From CAWAQA01 sp963784065 (GTDB lineage Bacteria > Acidobacteriota > Vicinamibacteria > Vicinamibacterales > UBA2999), in NCBI GenBank assembly GCA_963784065.1, contig CAWAQA010000002.1, positions 248,001 to 312,000 on the forward strand: a stretch of DNA of 64,000 bases, in the 5' to 3' direction. The stretch's first letter is position 1; each line of letters starts with the position of its first letter. Positions 10,601-23,294 of this stretch are shown one piece after another. The notes under the pieces were generated by a model that did no database searches, was not told the DNA's origin, and was given only the letters and a program-made list of their open reading frames with translations. The position numbers were made by a program, and so were the translations under genes.

Positions 10601-10982
10601 CTACCTCTCGACGTTCCAGACGCTCGGTGGGCTCGGCCTGCTGCTCGGGACCGTGGGTCTCGCCGCGGTGCTGCTGCGCAACGTGATCGAGCGGCGCCGC
10701 GAGCTGGCGCTGCTCGGCGCCGTGGGGTACCGCCCCGGTCATTTCCTGCTGATGGTGATGGCCGAGAACATTCTGTTGCTTGGTGGCGGCCTCGTTGCCG
10801 GCGCCCTCTGCGCTGTGCTCGCCATCGCGCCGGCCGCCGCCGAGCGGGGCGGCCGCCTTCCGCTCACGACCGGCGGCGCGCTGCTGCTGTTCGGCTTGCT
10901 CGTGACCGGCCTGCTGTCGTCCGTGCTGGCGACGAAAGCCGTCACGCGCACGCCGCTGCTGGCGGCGTTGAGATCGGAGTAG
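7644..10982 (+). CDS. FtsX-type ABC permease (YbbP-like), 1112 aa, with in-frame palindrome insertion
   Basis: This is a large permease with an N-terminal anchor (about residues 16-36), a long extracytoplasmic part and two FtsX blocks. The first (about residues 505-620) includes FKLGVEQRGREVGLLRAVGYKPRTIRRL. The second is at the C-terminus, with VIERRRELALLGAVGYRPGHF and a final three-helix bundle. This duplicated plan fits YbbP rather than a single MacB/LolE subunit. Residues about 640-660 are encoded by two palindromes of the intergenic repeat family (9561-9624), inserted without breaking the frame. It pairs with the ATPase just upstream. The exported substrate is unknown. Confidence 0.85.
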   Translation: MTLRLLVLRGLTHYWRTNAAVVVGVATAVAVLAGALLVGDSVRASLRALVEARLGRTDAAVLSTGFVREQLAADIGATPLVMVQGFVTGQESGRRVGQVLVYGVDDRFWQFHGLDGGRAGDREALLSPAVARDLGARAGEAVLVRVQRPSDIPLESVHGRKDDPGRTMRLTVRAVLPPESLGEFSLRPQQGEVRAIFVPLARLQDDLEVPGRVNALLVERRTAEADVAPGLEDVVRRAAQLEDLGLRLRTLDAPRAVVLESDAGLLDDRQAAAAAKALDEMPGIATPLFTYLANTIRAGSREVPYSLVTAIDLEAIAPGITPAPGSPPPIVLNEWAARDLGASVGDAVSLEYYLWEEPGRLITRHADFRLAAVVPIAAGDRDMAPTYPGITDSPTLDEWDPPFPLDLRRVRPVDEEYWKAYRATPKAFIPLGVGQGLWRSRFGALTSIRLVPPAGEPLADVAEAFAADVRGHLDPLATGLAVREVRAEALAASRGATDFGEYFVYFSFFLVVSALLLAALFFKLGVEQRGREVGLLRAVGYKPRTIRRLFLGEGLVLAMAGSVLGLGGAIAYAWLLMIGLRTWWVDAVGTTALSLHVTPLSLAGGAIGGIVAALACTWWTLRGLDAISERSLLSGQIAEGGPEGPPLQGVASGFSRKSATRYLTAALVLALLGAALIGGAAIDAVEGTGAFFGAGTALLGACLCLCAYAYRRPPRASLAGHGWRPVARLGFRNASYRPGRSVLSMAVIASATFILISVDAFRRDEGGGATDRQSGVGGYSVMVESLLPVLYDPATEEGRRELNLAGLGNVAIEPVRLLPGDDASCLNLYQPTNPRIIGVREPFIAAGRFSFQDSLAATGEERANPWLLLRRAEPDGAIPVIADANSMTYVLHRALGDDVVIENGGRPVRLRLVGALRDSIFQSELVMAETHFRALFPEQEGYRMLLVDAPNAESTATAIENALGDLGADATLTTARLAEFHRVENTYLSTFQTLGGLGLLLGTVGLAAVLLRNVIERRRELALLGAVGYRPGHFLLMVMAENILLLGGGLVAGALCAVLAIAPAAAERGGRLPLTTGGALLLFGLLVTGLLSSVLATKAVTRTPLLAALRSE
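9561..9624. repeat. Palindrome pair inside a coding region
   Basis: GGCGGACC-TGAA-GGTCCGCC (9561-9580) is followed by a second palindrome, CTTCCGGC-TTCA-GCCGGAAG (9595-9614). The second is flanked by arms GTGTGGC (9589) and GCCACAC (9618). The unit matches intergenic elements elsewhere in the window but here is translated, in frame, within the permease. Confidence 0.85.
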
Positions 10983-11205
10983 TCGGCAGTCGGCAGTCGG
11001 CAGCAGGCCGCGCTTCTGGCTTTGCCGCTAGCCGGCCCCTACGAAGGCGGAAGCCACCGGAGGAGAGGCGGGGCCGGTCAAGAGCGGTCGTGGCTTCCGG
11101 CTTCAGCCGGAAGTTGAGACTTGGGACTTGGGAGTTGGGAGTTGGGAGTTGGGAGTTGGGAGTTGGCCCGAGTTGGGAGTTGGAAGTTGATATAGGCTAG
11201 CTCCG
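10983..11205. repeat. Repeat-filled spacer: heptads and a palindrome
   Basis: This 223 nt gap opens with GTCGGCA heptads (10984-11006) and contains a CTTCCGGCTTCAGCCGGAAG palindrome (11094-11113). From 11111 to 11190 it runs as GGGAGTT/GGGACTT heptads. I see no gene in it. TATAGG at 11191-11196 is the only promoter-like element and ends 9 nt before the next ATG. Confidence 0.75.
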
Positions 11206-12666
11206 ATGCTGCGGCGCGCTCTGAAGGTCGCGGGGATTGGATTGATCGGCGTCGCCGTTCTCGCCGCCGTGCTCTACCAGTTTTTTGGCCTTCGCGTCGT
11301 GCTCGCCGGAAGCGGACAGCCTCGTCTCCGGTTCACGACGCCGAATGATGCACAGGCGGTCGAGATCGCCCGCCATCGCGAGGCCCAGCGGACGCAGGAG
11401 CCGGCGCGGGTCCCACCGGCCGAGCTCGACGTCCGGCATACCCCCGATGCCGTGGCCAACGCAGCGGCGGCGGCCGCGCCACCCGCGCGATCGCCGGCGG
11501 CGCCCGCCTTGTTCTGGACCGACTTCAGGGGTCCGCGACGCGATGGCCACTACGACGAGCGTCCCATCAACACGAACTGGCCCGCCGAGGGCCTGACGCC
11601 CATGTGGAAGCAACCGGTGGGCGGTGGATATGCGTCGTTCACGGTGGCGCGCGGTCGTGCGTTCACGATCGAGCAACGAGCCGGCGACGAAGTCGCCGCC
11701 GCGTACGACGTCGTCACCGGCCGCGAGCTGTGGATCAACGGGTGGCCGACGCTGTTCACGGAGTTCATGGGTGGAGACGGGCCTCGGGCGACGCCGACGT
11801 GGGCGGACGGGCGCGTGTATGCGCTCGGCGCGCGCGGGGAGCTGCGCTGTCTCGACGACGCCACCGGACGGGTCCTCTGGCGCGTCAACATCCTCGAGGA
11901 CAATGGCGCCACGAACCTCGACTGGGGAATGGCCGCAGCCCCGCTCGTCGTCGACGACACGGTGATCGTCCTGCCCGGCGGACCCGGCGGCCGGTCGGTG
12001 GTCGCCTACGACCGCCGGACTGGAAAGCGGACGTGGTCGGCCCTGGGCGATCGCGCCGGCTACTCGTCCCCAATGCTCGTGACGCTGGCGGGCGTGCGCC
12101 AGCTGCTGGTCTTCAGCGCGTCACGCCTGATGGGCCTGACGCCCGATGATGGTGAGGTGCTCTGGGAATACCCCTGGACCACGATGTCCGACGTCAACGC
12201 GTCACAGCCGCTCCTCGTCGGCGACAACCGGGTGTTCCTGTCGTCGGGTTATGGGACCGGCGCTGCCGTGGTCGAGCTCACCGCATCCGGCGGCGCGCTC
12301 GCCGTGCGCGAAGTGTGGCGCAATACGCGGATGAAGAATCGCTTCACCAGCTCCGTGCTCCACGAAGGCGTCATTTACGGGCTCGATGAATCGATCCTGG
12401 CAGCTGTGGACGCCGCGACCGGTGAGCTCAAATGGAAGGATGGACGGTACGGCTACGGCCAGGTGCTGCTCGCGAGCGGCCATCTCATCGTCCTCACGGA
12501 GGACGGCGATCTCACGCTGGTCAAGGCCAACCCGGATCGTCACGAAGAGCTCGTGCAGTTCCCCGTACTCTCGGGCAAGACGTGGAATCATCCGGCAATG
12601 GCGGGCGGCTACCTGCTGGTGAGGAACCTCGCCGAGATGGCGGCGTTCGACCTGAGGGTCCGATGA
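11206..12666 (+). CDS. Membrane-anchored PQQ-type beta-propeller protein
   Basis: This 486-residue protein has an uncleaved N-terminal anchor (residues about 8-30, GIGLIGVAVLAAVLYQFFGL), an Ala/Pro-rich linker, and then repeated beta-propeller blades with the usual phrasing (VTGRELWINGWPT, ATGRVLWRVNIL, RTGKRTWSALG, DDGEVLWEYPW, ATGELKWKDGR). The fold is shared by BamB and by quinoprotein dehydrogenases. No PQQ-ligand cluster is obvious, so a scaffold or lipoprotein-like role on the periplasmic face is as likely as catalysis. It overlaps the next gene by 4 nt (ATGA), so the two are co-translated. Confidence 0.75.
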   Translation: MLRRALKVAGIGLIGVAVLAAVLYQFFGLRVVLAGSGQPRLRFTTPNDAQAVEIARHREAQRTQEPARVPPAELDVRHTPDAVANAAAAAAPPARSPAAPALFWTDFRGPRRDGHYDERPINTNWPAEGLTPMWKQPVGGGYASFTVARGRAFTIEQRAGDEVAAAYDVVTGRELWINGWPTLFTEFMGGDGPRATPTWADGRVYALGARGELRCLDDATGRVLWRVNILEDNGATNLDWGMAAAPLVVDDTVIVLPGGPGGRSVVAYDRRTGKRTWSALGDRAGYSSPMLVTLAGVRQLLVFSASRLMGLTPDDGEVLWEYPWTTMSDVNASQPLLVGDNRVFLSSGYGTGAAVVELTASGGALAVREVWRNTRMKNRFTSSVLHEGVIYGLDESILAAVDAATGELKWKDGRYGYGQVLLASGHLIVLTEDGDLTLVKANPDRHEELVQFPVLSGKTWNHPAMAGGYLLVRNLAEMAAFDLRVR

Positions 12667-13995
12667 CGCGAATGGCGTGGCGCACGAACGGCCGCCTCCT
12701 CCTGCCTCGTCCAAAGGGACTCGGCCTGCTTCTGCTCGTCGCGCTTGCGGCGCTCATCGCGCCGGCGCCTCGCGGCATCGCCCAGGAGCCCGCGGTTCGG
12801 ATGGTCGCGGACGCAGGCGAGGGTGCGAAGTACTGGCCGCGCTGGCGCGGGCCCTCCGGACAAGGACTCGCCGCCGGCAGCGGTTATCCAGACAGCTGGT
12901 CGGCCACGGAGAACATCGCGTGGAAGACGGCGGTCCCGGGACAAGGGAATTCGTCGCCCATCGTCTGGCGCGACCGGATCATCCTGACGACCGCCTATGA
13001 CAACGGCCGGCGGCTCTCGGTGCTCGCGTTGCGGCGCGCCGACGGCATGAAGCTCTGGGAGACGTTCGCCCCGCAGGGCCGCACCGACGGCGGCTCGCAC
13101 TACAAGAACGGCCACGCGTCGGCCACGCCGGCGACAGACGGCGAGCGGGTATATGTGTCGTTCGGCAGCCGCGGGCTTCTCGCGCTCGACCTGAACGGAA
13201 AGATCCTGTGGCATCGCGACCTTGGCGCCATGGACGCCTATCACGGCGCCGCCGGGTCGCCCCTTCTCTACAAGAACCGCATCATCCTCTACCAGGACCA
13301 GTTCTCCGGGTCGTTCATCGCCGCGTTCGACACGCGCACGGGCGAGCCGGTGTGGCGGACGCCGCGCGAGGCGTCGGTCGGATGGGGCACGCCGATTGCC
13401 GTCCGCGTCGGTCGATCGCGACGAGATCATCGTCAACGGCCAGCAGGAGGTGCAGGCGTACGACCCCGACACCGGCCGGGAGCTGTGGAGCTGCCGCGGG
13501 ACGACGTACGAAGTGATTCCAACGCCGGTCGTCGGTTACGGGATGGTCTTCTGCTCGTCGGGGCGGGCGGGCCCGACTCTGGCCATCAAGCCCGGGGGCC
13601 GGGGCGACGTCACGCGCACCCACGTAACGTGGACGAGCCCGCGAGGCTCTCCCTTCGTGCCGTCGCCGATTCTCTACGGCGAGCACCTCTACATGGTCAA
13701 CGACATGGCGAGCATCGTGACGACGCTCGACGCCGCCACGGGCAAGTTGATGTGGCAGGGCCGGCTCGGCGTCGCGCAGCGCGAGGGATTCTCCGCATCG
13801 CCGGTGGCCGTCGACGGCAAGGTGTTCTTCACCAATGACGATGGAGAGACGTTCGTGGTGAAGGCGGGCGCGGCGGCCTTCGAGCTGTTGCGGACCAACC
13901 ACCTCGGCGAACGCGTCCTGGCGTCCCCGGCACTGGTGGACGGAACCTGGTATTTCAGGACCGACAAGAATCTCGTCGCGATCGGGAAGCGGTGA
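12663..13995 (+). CDS. Exported PQQ-type beta-propeller protein, one frameshift
   Basis: About 444 residues after removing an extra base near 13412. A basic N-terminus is followed by a hydrophobic signal (GLLLLVALAALIAPAPRG, cleavage near IAQEP). The mature part opens KYWPRWRGPSGQG and carries propeller blades such as LDLNGKILWHRDLG, RTGEPVWRTPRE, DTGRELWSCRGT and ATGKLMWQGRLG. The WRGP opening is typical of BamB-like propellers of Acidobacteria and Planctomycetes annotated as PQQ-binding. Its start overlaps the stop of the previous paralogue, suggesting a tandem duplication. Function unknown. Confidence 0.75.
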
Positions 13996-14000
13996 TGGAT

Positions 14001-14094
14001 CTTCCGCCTGAAGGCGGAAGCCACGGGCAAGACCGGGCCGGCTAAAGCCGGCCCGCGCACGAAAACAGAGGCTCTGTGTCTCTGTGGTTCGTCC
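14001..14094. repeat. Spacer with two palindromes and an octad hairpin
   Basis: CTTCCGCC-TGAA-GGCGGAAG (14001-14020) and GGGCCGGC-TAAA-GCCGGCCC (14035-14054) are followed by an ACAGAGGCTCTGTGTCTCTG stretch. The position between convergent genes suggests it can also end transcription from both sides. Confidence 0.7.
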
Positions 14095-14544
14095 TCAGGC
14101 GGTCGGCCGGAAGTACAGCACCAGCGCCGCGCCGATCGAGGCCAGCAGGAACCCGACATACAGCATCGGGTTGATCGACGACTTCGGCGGGTGAATCGCC
14201 ATCGTGACGATCACGTTGACGATCGGGGCGCCGCCAAACACGAGGGGCATGACGTAGACCGGCAGCCCGCCGGTGCGGAATGCCCAGATGATGCACACCG
14301 CGCCCGCGGCGCCGAGCGCCCCGGCGATCGTCGCGGTCACCAGGCCCGTCGTGTTGAACCCCGACAGGTTGCCCTGCGCGCTCAGGGCCATCACCGGGAT
14401 GAGCACCCCGATAAGGAAATAGGCGACGCCGACGCAGAGCAGCGCCTTCAGCGGATTGCCCAGCTGTGTCTGGCCCATGTGCAGCAGCACGCCATACGCG
14501 CCCCACGACAGCACGGCGCCCAGTACGAAGATCACCCAGATCAT
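14095..14544 (-). CDS. Small four-helix membrane protein (DMT/EamA-half-like)
   Basis: This is a protein of about 149 residues with four predicted membrane segments: MIWVIFVLGAVLSWGAYGVL, KALLCVGVAYFLIGVLIPVM, LVTATIAGALGAAGAVCIIW and LYVGFLLASIGAALVLYF. The size and the SWGAYG motif recall half-size drug/metabolite transporters, which work as dimers. The ATG at 14544 is preferred because GAGGAAG lies a few bases upstream; an in-frame ATG at 14595 would add 17 polar residues. Function unknown. Confidence 0.65.
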   Translation of the reverse strand: MIWVIFVLGAVLSWGAYGVLLHMGQTQLGNPLKALLCVGVAYFLIGVLIPVMALSAQGNLSGFNTTGLVTATIAGALGAAGAVCIIWAFRTGGLPVYVMPLVFGGAPIVNVIVTMAIHPPKSSINPMLYVGFLLASIGAALVLYFRPTA

Positions 14545-14617
14545 GCTTTTCTTCCTCGGGACGGTGCCGCGATGTGTGGCAGTGGTGGTGGTCATGAGCG
14601 GCAGGCCTCGCACCCCC

Positions 14618-14742
14618 ACCAGCCGCGGAGGCGCGGCGACGCGGAGCTGATCATGCCCCGATTGTGGGTTTTTCGATTTGAAGATTGCAAATACGAAGTG
14701 TCAAGACGACCTGCCCTCCGCGCCGCCGCGTCTCCGCGGCCC
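14618..14742. repeat. Inverted arms CCGCGGAGGCG... / ...CGTCTCCGCGG
   Basis: Two GC-rich arms of about 22 nt (near 14621-14642 and 14718-14739) are reverse complements with two mismatches, separated by about 75 nt that include the N-terminal sequence upstream of the 14544 start. They have the same paired-arm design as the ribosomal-operon spacers. Confidence 0.6.
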
Positions 14743-14760
14743 GGGGACGTCAAGGATGCG

Positions 14761-17867
<3,107 letters not shown>

Positions 17868-17971
17868 ACGATGGCAACTCATGTGTGCGGATACGACGCG
17901 AGCCCGGGTAACATTGCCAGGCGCCGCAAGGGTAGCGCAACGAAGACAGCGCGCAAAGGTTGGCGCGCGTA

Positions 17972-18000
17972 TTGATCCGTCACACCCTAAGTGCTATATT
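17972..18000 (+). promoter_or_regulatory. Sigma70 promoter of the str/S10/spc/alpha cluster
   Basis: TTGATC (17972-17977), a 17 nt spacer and TATATT (17995-18000) form the best sigma70-type promoter in the window. Transcription would begin near 18007, giving a leader of about 315 nt before the rpsL ATG at 18322. Confidence 0.75.
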
Positions 18001-18119
18001 CGTCAGGTTCTCTTGGGGACTAGGACACCCTATCTAGTCTCAACCGCACTGGAAGAAGCCACCTCGCGATAAGCGAGAGAGAGAAAAGACTTTTTCCTCG
18101 GGCATTCCGGGTTGCACAG

Positions 18120-18321
18120 GCTCCGGGTGTCCCCGCGACTCCATATATAGGGTCAGCAGTTCCAGGCGCCAGACAGAAGTCTTCAGGCCTGGAACGAACG
18201 TGGTGGCCGTTCAGGCTGGCCGCCGCATGCGTGTGTGCAACAGGGTCGGGAGCATTTTTCGAGGACGCTCCCGATCGGGTATCTGTGTTGTGTCCTCGAA
18301 GAAATGACTCCCGACCCCGTT
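18120..18321 (+). promoter_or_regulatory. Structured 5' leader of rpsL
   Basis: Three hairpins can be drawn in this untranslated leader. The first uses GTTCCAGGC (18159-18167) and GCCTGGAAC (18187-18195). The second uses GGTGGCC and GGCCGCC near 18201-18223. The third is long: GGGTCGGGAG (18243-18252) pairs with CTCCCGACCC (18308-18317), and inside it TTCGAGGAC (18258-18266) pairs with GTCCTCGAA (18292-18300). The third ends 4 nt before the ATG and covers the whole region where a Shine-Dalgarno should lie. A role in autoregulation by S12/S7 or in translation control is inference. Confidence 0.55.
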
Positions 18322-18696
18322 ATGCCGACTATCAGTCAGCTCGTTCGCGACGGGCGTAAGAAGATCGTCACGAAGACGAAGAGCCCTGCGCTCCAGGTGA
18401 GCCCGCAGAAGCGCGGCGTCTGCGTGCGCGTGTTCACCCAGACCCCGAAGAAGCCGAACTCGGCGCTCCGCAAGGTGGCGCGCGTTCGCCTGACCAACGG
18501 GATCGAGGTGACGACCTACATCCCCGGCGTCGGCCACAACCTGCAGGAGCACTCGCTGGTGCTCATCCGCGGCGGCCGCGTGAAGGATCTGCCGGGGGTC
18601 CGCTACCACGTGGTGCGCGGCACGCTCGACGCCGTCGGGGTCCAGGGCCGCAAGCAGGGGCGTTCGAAGTACGGCGCGAAGCGACCGAAGCAGTAG
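18322..18696 (+). CDS. rpsL: 30S ribosomal protein S12
   Basis: This 124-residue S12 opens MPTISQLVRDGRKKI and carries the decoding-centre loop TPKKPNSALRKVARVRL and the PGVRYHVVRG block where streptomycin-resistance residues lie. The ATG at 18322 is chosen over the upstream in-frame ATGs at 18235 and 18304 because it gives the canonical N-terminus. The lysine of TPKKPNS is wild type, so no streptomycin-resistance change is seen. It is the first gene of the cluster and sits behind a structured leader. Confidence 0.98.
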   Translation: MPTISQLVRDGRKKIVTKTKSPALQVSPQKRGVCVRVFTQTPKKPNSALRKVARVRLTNGIEVTTYIPGVGHNLQEHSLVLIRGGRVKDLPGVRYHVVRGTLDAVGVQGRKQGRSKYGAKRPKQ

Positions 18697-18783
18697 CGCA
18701 TCTTCAATCGGCGATTGGCGATTGGCGTATTGGAGATGAGTTGGCGGTTGAAAATCGACAGATTGCAGTGACAGAGAGCATCT
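18697..18783. repeat. Spacer rpsL-rpsG, GGCGATT heptads
   Basis: Units GGCGATT, GGCGATT and GGCGTATT are followed by reverse-complement-like AAAATCGACAGATTGC before rpsG. Weak pairing between the two halves is possible. Confidence 0.55.
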
Positions 18784-19257
18784 ATGCCCCGTAGACGAGA
18801 AATTCCGAAGCGCGAGCTCGCCCCCGACCCGCTCTACAACAGCGCGCTGGTCAGCAAGTTCATCAACACGGTGATGAGCGACGGCAAGCGCAGCACCGCC
18901 GAGCGCATCCTCTACAAGAGCTTCGACATCATCAAGGAGCGGACCGGTGACGACCCGCTCAAGGTGTTCAAGAAGGCGCTCGACAACGTGAAGCCGAGCC
19001 TCGAGGTGAAGTCGCGCCGCGTCGGCGGCAGCAACTATCAGGTGCCGGTCGAGGTGAACCCGAACCGCCGCCTCTCCCTCAGCATCCGCTGGCTGGTCAG
19101 CTACGCCCGCTCGCGTGGCGACGGCAAGACGATGCAGGAGAAGTTCGCCAACGAGCTGCTCGACGCCGCGAACCTGCGCGGCGGCGCGGTGAAGAAGCGC
19201 GAGGACACGCATCGCATGGCGGAAGCCAACAAGGCTTTCGCGCACTATCGCTGGTAG
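18784..19257 (+). CDS. rpsG: 30S ribosomal protein S7
   Basis: 157 residues, the usual length. It opens MPRRREIPKRELAPDPLYNS and contains the 16S-binding helices (SKFINTVMSDGKRSTAERI) and SRRVGGSNYQVPVEV. S7 nucleates assembly of the 30S head and in other bacteria represses the str operon by binding the rpsL-rpsG intercistronic RNA; here that interval is occupied by a heptad repeat. Confidence 0.98.
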   Translation: MPRRREIPKRELAPDPLYNSALVSKFINTVMSDGKRSTAERILYKSFDIIKERTGDDPLKVFKKALDNVKPSLEVKSRRVGGSNYQVPVEVNPNRRLSLSIRWLVSYARSRGDGKTMQEKFANELLDAANLRGGAVKKREDTHRMAEANKAFAHYRW

Positions 19258-19365
19258 TAATGGTCTTCGGTCGCCGGTCTCCGGTCTACGGTCAACGGAG
19301 CCGCGCGACGCAAGACTGAAGACCACGGAAGACTGAAGACTGAAGACCGAAGACGGTAAAAAGCA
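19258..19365. repeat. Spacer rpsG-fusA, GGTCTNC heptads with inverted arm
   Basis: The left arm (19260-19295) runs GGTCTTC-GGTCGCC-GGTCTCC-GGTCTAC. The right arm (19310-19356) is made of GAAGACT/GAAGACC units, their reverse complement. No other feature is seen. Confidence 0.75.
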
Positions 19366-21475
19366 ATGCCTCGTCAGACACCATTAGAGCGAACCCGCAA
19401 CATCGGCATCATGGCGCACATCGATGCCGGGAAGACGACGACGACCGAGCGGATCCTCTTCTACACGGGTATTACGTACAAGATTGGCGAAGTCCACGAG
19501 GGCACCGCCGTCATGGACTGGATGGAGCAGGAACAGGAGCGCGGGATCACGATCACGTCGGCCGCGACGACCTGCTTCTGGAAGGACATCCGCATCAACA
19601 TCATCGACACGCCGGGCCACGTGGACTTCACCGCCGAAGTCGAGCGCTCGCTGCGCGTCCTCGATGGCGCATGCGCGGTCTTCGACGCCGTGTCGGGTGT
19701 GGAGCCGCAGTCGGAGACGGTCTGGCGCCAGGCGGACAAGTACCGCGTGCCGCGCATCTGCTTCGTCAACAAGATGGACCGCATCGGCGCGGACTTCAAG
19801 TCGACGCTGAAGCAGATCGAGACGAAGCTCGGGGGCAACCCGGTCGCCATCCAGCTGCCGATCGGCGCCGAGGACAAGTTCGTCGGCGTGATCGACCTGG
19901 TGAAGATGAAGGCGATCACCTACAAGACGGAGACGATGGGCGCCGACTACGACGTGTCGGACATTCCGGCCGACATGATGGCGGAGGCCCAGGAGTACCG
20001 CGAGAAGCTGATCGAGAAGGTCAGCGAGCACGACGACAAGCTGCTGGAGAAGTACCTCGGCGGCGAGGAGATCACCGAGGCGGAGATCAAGGCCGCCCTG
20101 CGCAACCGCGTGATCAAGTCGGTGCGCAACGAGGACACGGCGTTCGTCGTGGTCATCTGCGGCTCCGCGTTCAAGAACAAGGGCGTGCAGCCCATGCTCG
20201 ACGCGGTCGTGGACTACCTGCCGTCGCCGCTCGACGTGCCGCCGATCACCGGCATCGATCCGGCCGCCAAGGAAGAGACGCTGATCGAGCGCCCCGCGTC
20301 CGATGAGGCGCCGTTCTCGTCGCTGGCGTTCAAGCTGATGACCGACCCGTTCGTCGGCCAGCTCACGTTCATCCGCGTGTACTCGGGGGTGCTCACCTCC
20401 GGCTCGTCGGTCTACAACGCGACCAAGCAGCGGACCGAGCGCGTGGGCCGCCTCCTGAAGATGCACGCCAACAAGCGTGAGGAGATCAAGGAGGTCTATG
20501 CCGGCGACATCGCGGCGGCCGTCGGCCTGAAGCAGGTCAGCACCGGCGACACGCTGTGCGACGAGAAGCATGGCATCGTCCTCGAGTCGATGGATTTCCC
20601 CGAGCCGGTCATCTCGCTCGCGATCGAGCCGAAGACCAAGAGCGACCAGGAAAAGCTCGGCGTCGGCCTGGCGAAGCTGATGGGCGAGGACCCGACGTTC
20701 CGCGTCAAGACCGACGAGCAGACCGGCCAGGTCGTCATCGCCGGCATGGGCGAGCTGCACCTCGAGATCATCGTCGACCGCCTGAAGCGCGAGTTCAACG
20801 TCGAGGCGAGCGTCGGCAAGCCGCAGGTCGCCTACAAGGAAACGCTGACGCGTCCCGCCGACGGCGAGATGAAGTACGCCAAGCAGACCGGCGGCCGCGG
20901 GCAGGTACGGCCACGTGAAGATTCACCTCTTCCCCGGCGAGCCGGGCACCGGCTACATCTTCGAGAACGAGGTCACGCAGGGCTCGATTCCGAGGGAGTT
21001 CATCAAGCCGGTGGACGAAGGCATCAAGGAGGCGCTCACGCGCGGCGTGCTCGCCGGCTACCCGATCGACGACGTGCGGATTCAGCTGTACGACGGCTCC
21101 TACCACGATGTCGACTCGTCGGAGATGGCGTTCAAGATCGCCGGATCGATGGCGTTCCAGGACGCGGCGAAGAAGGCCAAGCCGGTCCTGCTCGAGCCGG
21201 TGATGAAAGTGGAAGTGGTCGTCCCGAAGGACTACATGGGCGACGTCATGGGCGACCTGGCGAGCCGCCGCGGCCGCATCCAGTCGCAGGAAGATCGCGG
21301 CGGCACGCAGATCATCAACGCGCGTGTCCCGCTGTCCGAGATGTTCGGCTACGCGACCGACCTGCGCTCGCGGACGCAGGGCCGCGCCACCTACTCGATG
21401 CACTTCGAGCGCTACGAGCAGGCGCCGAACAACGTGAGCGAGGAAGTGGTCGCACGGATTCAGGGAACGAAGTAG
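19366..21475 (+). CDS. fusA: Elongation factor G, one frameshift
   Basis: EF-G translocase GTPase of about 703 residues. The G domain has AHIDAGKTTTTERILFYTG (G1), a normal switch I ERGITITSAATTCFW (G2), DTPGHVDFTAEVERS (G3) and NKMDRIGADF (G4). Domains II-V follow, including GMGELHLEIIVDRLKREF, the domain IV loop and the C-terminal SMHFERYEQAP. One extra G near 20905 splits the frame between TGGRGQ and YGHVKIH. Because this gene is essential, the break is almost certainly a sequence error. Confidence 0.97.
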
Positions 21476-21577
21476 TCACGTGGGCCGGCTGAAGCCGGCG
21501 CCCACGACGGTGTACGTAGGGGCCGCCTTCAGGCGGCCCGCGAGCGCTAGACAAGACAGAGACGGAGACGATTCGCA
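21476..21577. repeat. Spacer fusA-tuf with two CTGAA/TTCAG palindromes
   Basis: A palindrome around GGCCGGCTGAAGCCGGC (about 21480-21505) and another, GGGGCCGCCTTCAGGCGGCCC-like (21519-21539), fill the gap. The tail AGACAAGACAGAGACGGAGA supplies a purine-rich ribosome-binding region for tuf. Confidence 0.8.
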
Positions 21578-22777
<1,200 letters not shown>

Positions 22778-22869
22778 CGGCAGCGGTCGGCAGTCGGCGG
22801 TCGGCCGTGACGTCTCGAGCCGTGACCAGAGTCCTGCTACGGCCCGCAGCCCACTGACAGGGTTCAACT
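22778..22869. repeat. Spacer tuf-rpsJ, GTCGGCA/GTCGGCG heptads
   Basis: The left array is GGTCGGCAGTCGGCGGTCGG. The right side contains only a partly complementary GGCCCGCAGCCCAC, so pairing is weaker than in other spacers. Confidence 0.5.
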
Positions 22870-23205
22870 ATGGCAATGTTCAGCGACAAGATTCGAATCC
22901 GCCTCAAGGCATACGACTCGCGCATCCTCGACCAGTCCACCGGCGAGATCGTGGAGACGGCCAAGCGGACCGGCGCGCGGCTGGCGGGACCGATTCCGCT
23001 GCCGACGGCGAAGAACAAGTGGACGGTGCTGCGCTCGCCCCACGTCGACAAGAAGTCGCGTGAGCAGTTCGAGATCCGCACGCACAAACGGCTGATCGAC
23101 ATCTTCGAGCCGACACCGCAGACGGTGGACGCGCTCATGAAGCTCGATCTTCCGGCCGGTGTGGACGTGGAGATCAAGGCGTTCGGCAAGGAGCACGGCA
23201 AGTAA
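22870..23205 (+). CDS. rpsJ: 30S ribosomal protein S10
   Basis: 111 residues with the core KIRIRLKAYDSRILDQSTGE, the long loop PTAKNKWTVLRSPHVDKKSREQ and RTHKRLIDIFEPTPQTVDALMKLDLPAGVDVEIK. It belongs to the 30S head and also acts as NusE in transcription antitermination. It starts the S10 gene block. An internal ATG at 22876 is an alternative start. Confidence 0.97.
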   Translation: MAMFSDKIRIRLKAYDSRILDQSTGEIVETAKRTGARLAGPIPLPTAKNKWTVLRSPHVDKKSREQFEIRTHKRLIDIFEPTPQTVDALMKLDLPAGVDVEIKAFGKEHGK

Positions 23206-23294
23206 TCGGACTCCGGGCTTCGGACTCCGGACTTCGGGCCTGGACAAGGCCCGGAGCCTGAAGCCCGCAGCCCGAAGCCAGCAAGGTTCAGACG
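23206..23294. repeat. Spacer rpsJ-rplC, GGRCTYC heptads with inverted arm
   Basis: The left arm (23208-23241) is GGACTCC-GGGCTTC-GGACTCC-GGACTTC. After a short GGACAA centre, the right arm (23246-23279) is built from CCGAAGC/CCTGAAG units, its reverse complement. The tail CAGCAAGGTTCAGACG supplies the Shine-Dalgarno AAGG. Confidence 0.85.

Noticed and set aside
18235..18321. N-terminal extension of S12 from the ATG at 18235
   Set aside because: It would translate the leader hairpin; S12 from the ATG at 18322 has the canonical start MPTISQL and standard length.
20890..20920. Programmed +1 frameshifting in fusA and other genes
   Set aside because: The sites share no slippery sequence, in-frame stop or upstream Shine-Dalgarno as in prfB, and they fall in unrelated genes, often inside folded domains. 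Residual insertion errors explain them better.
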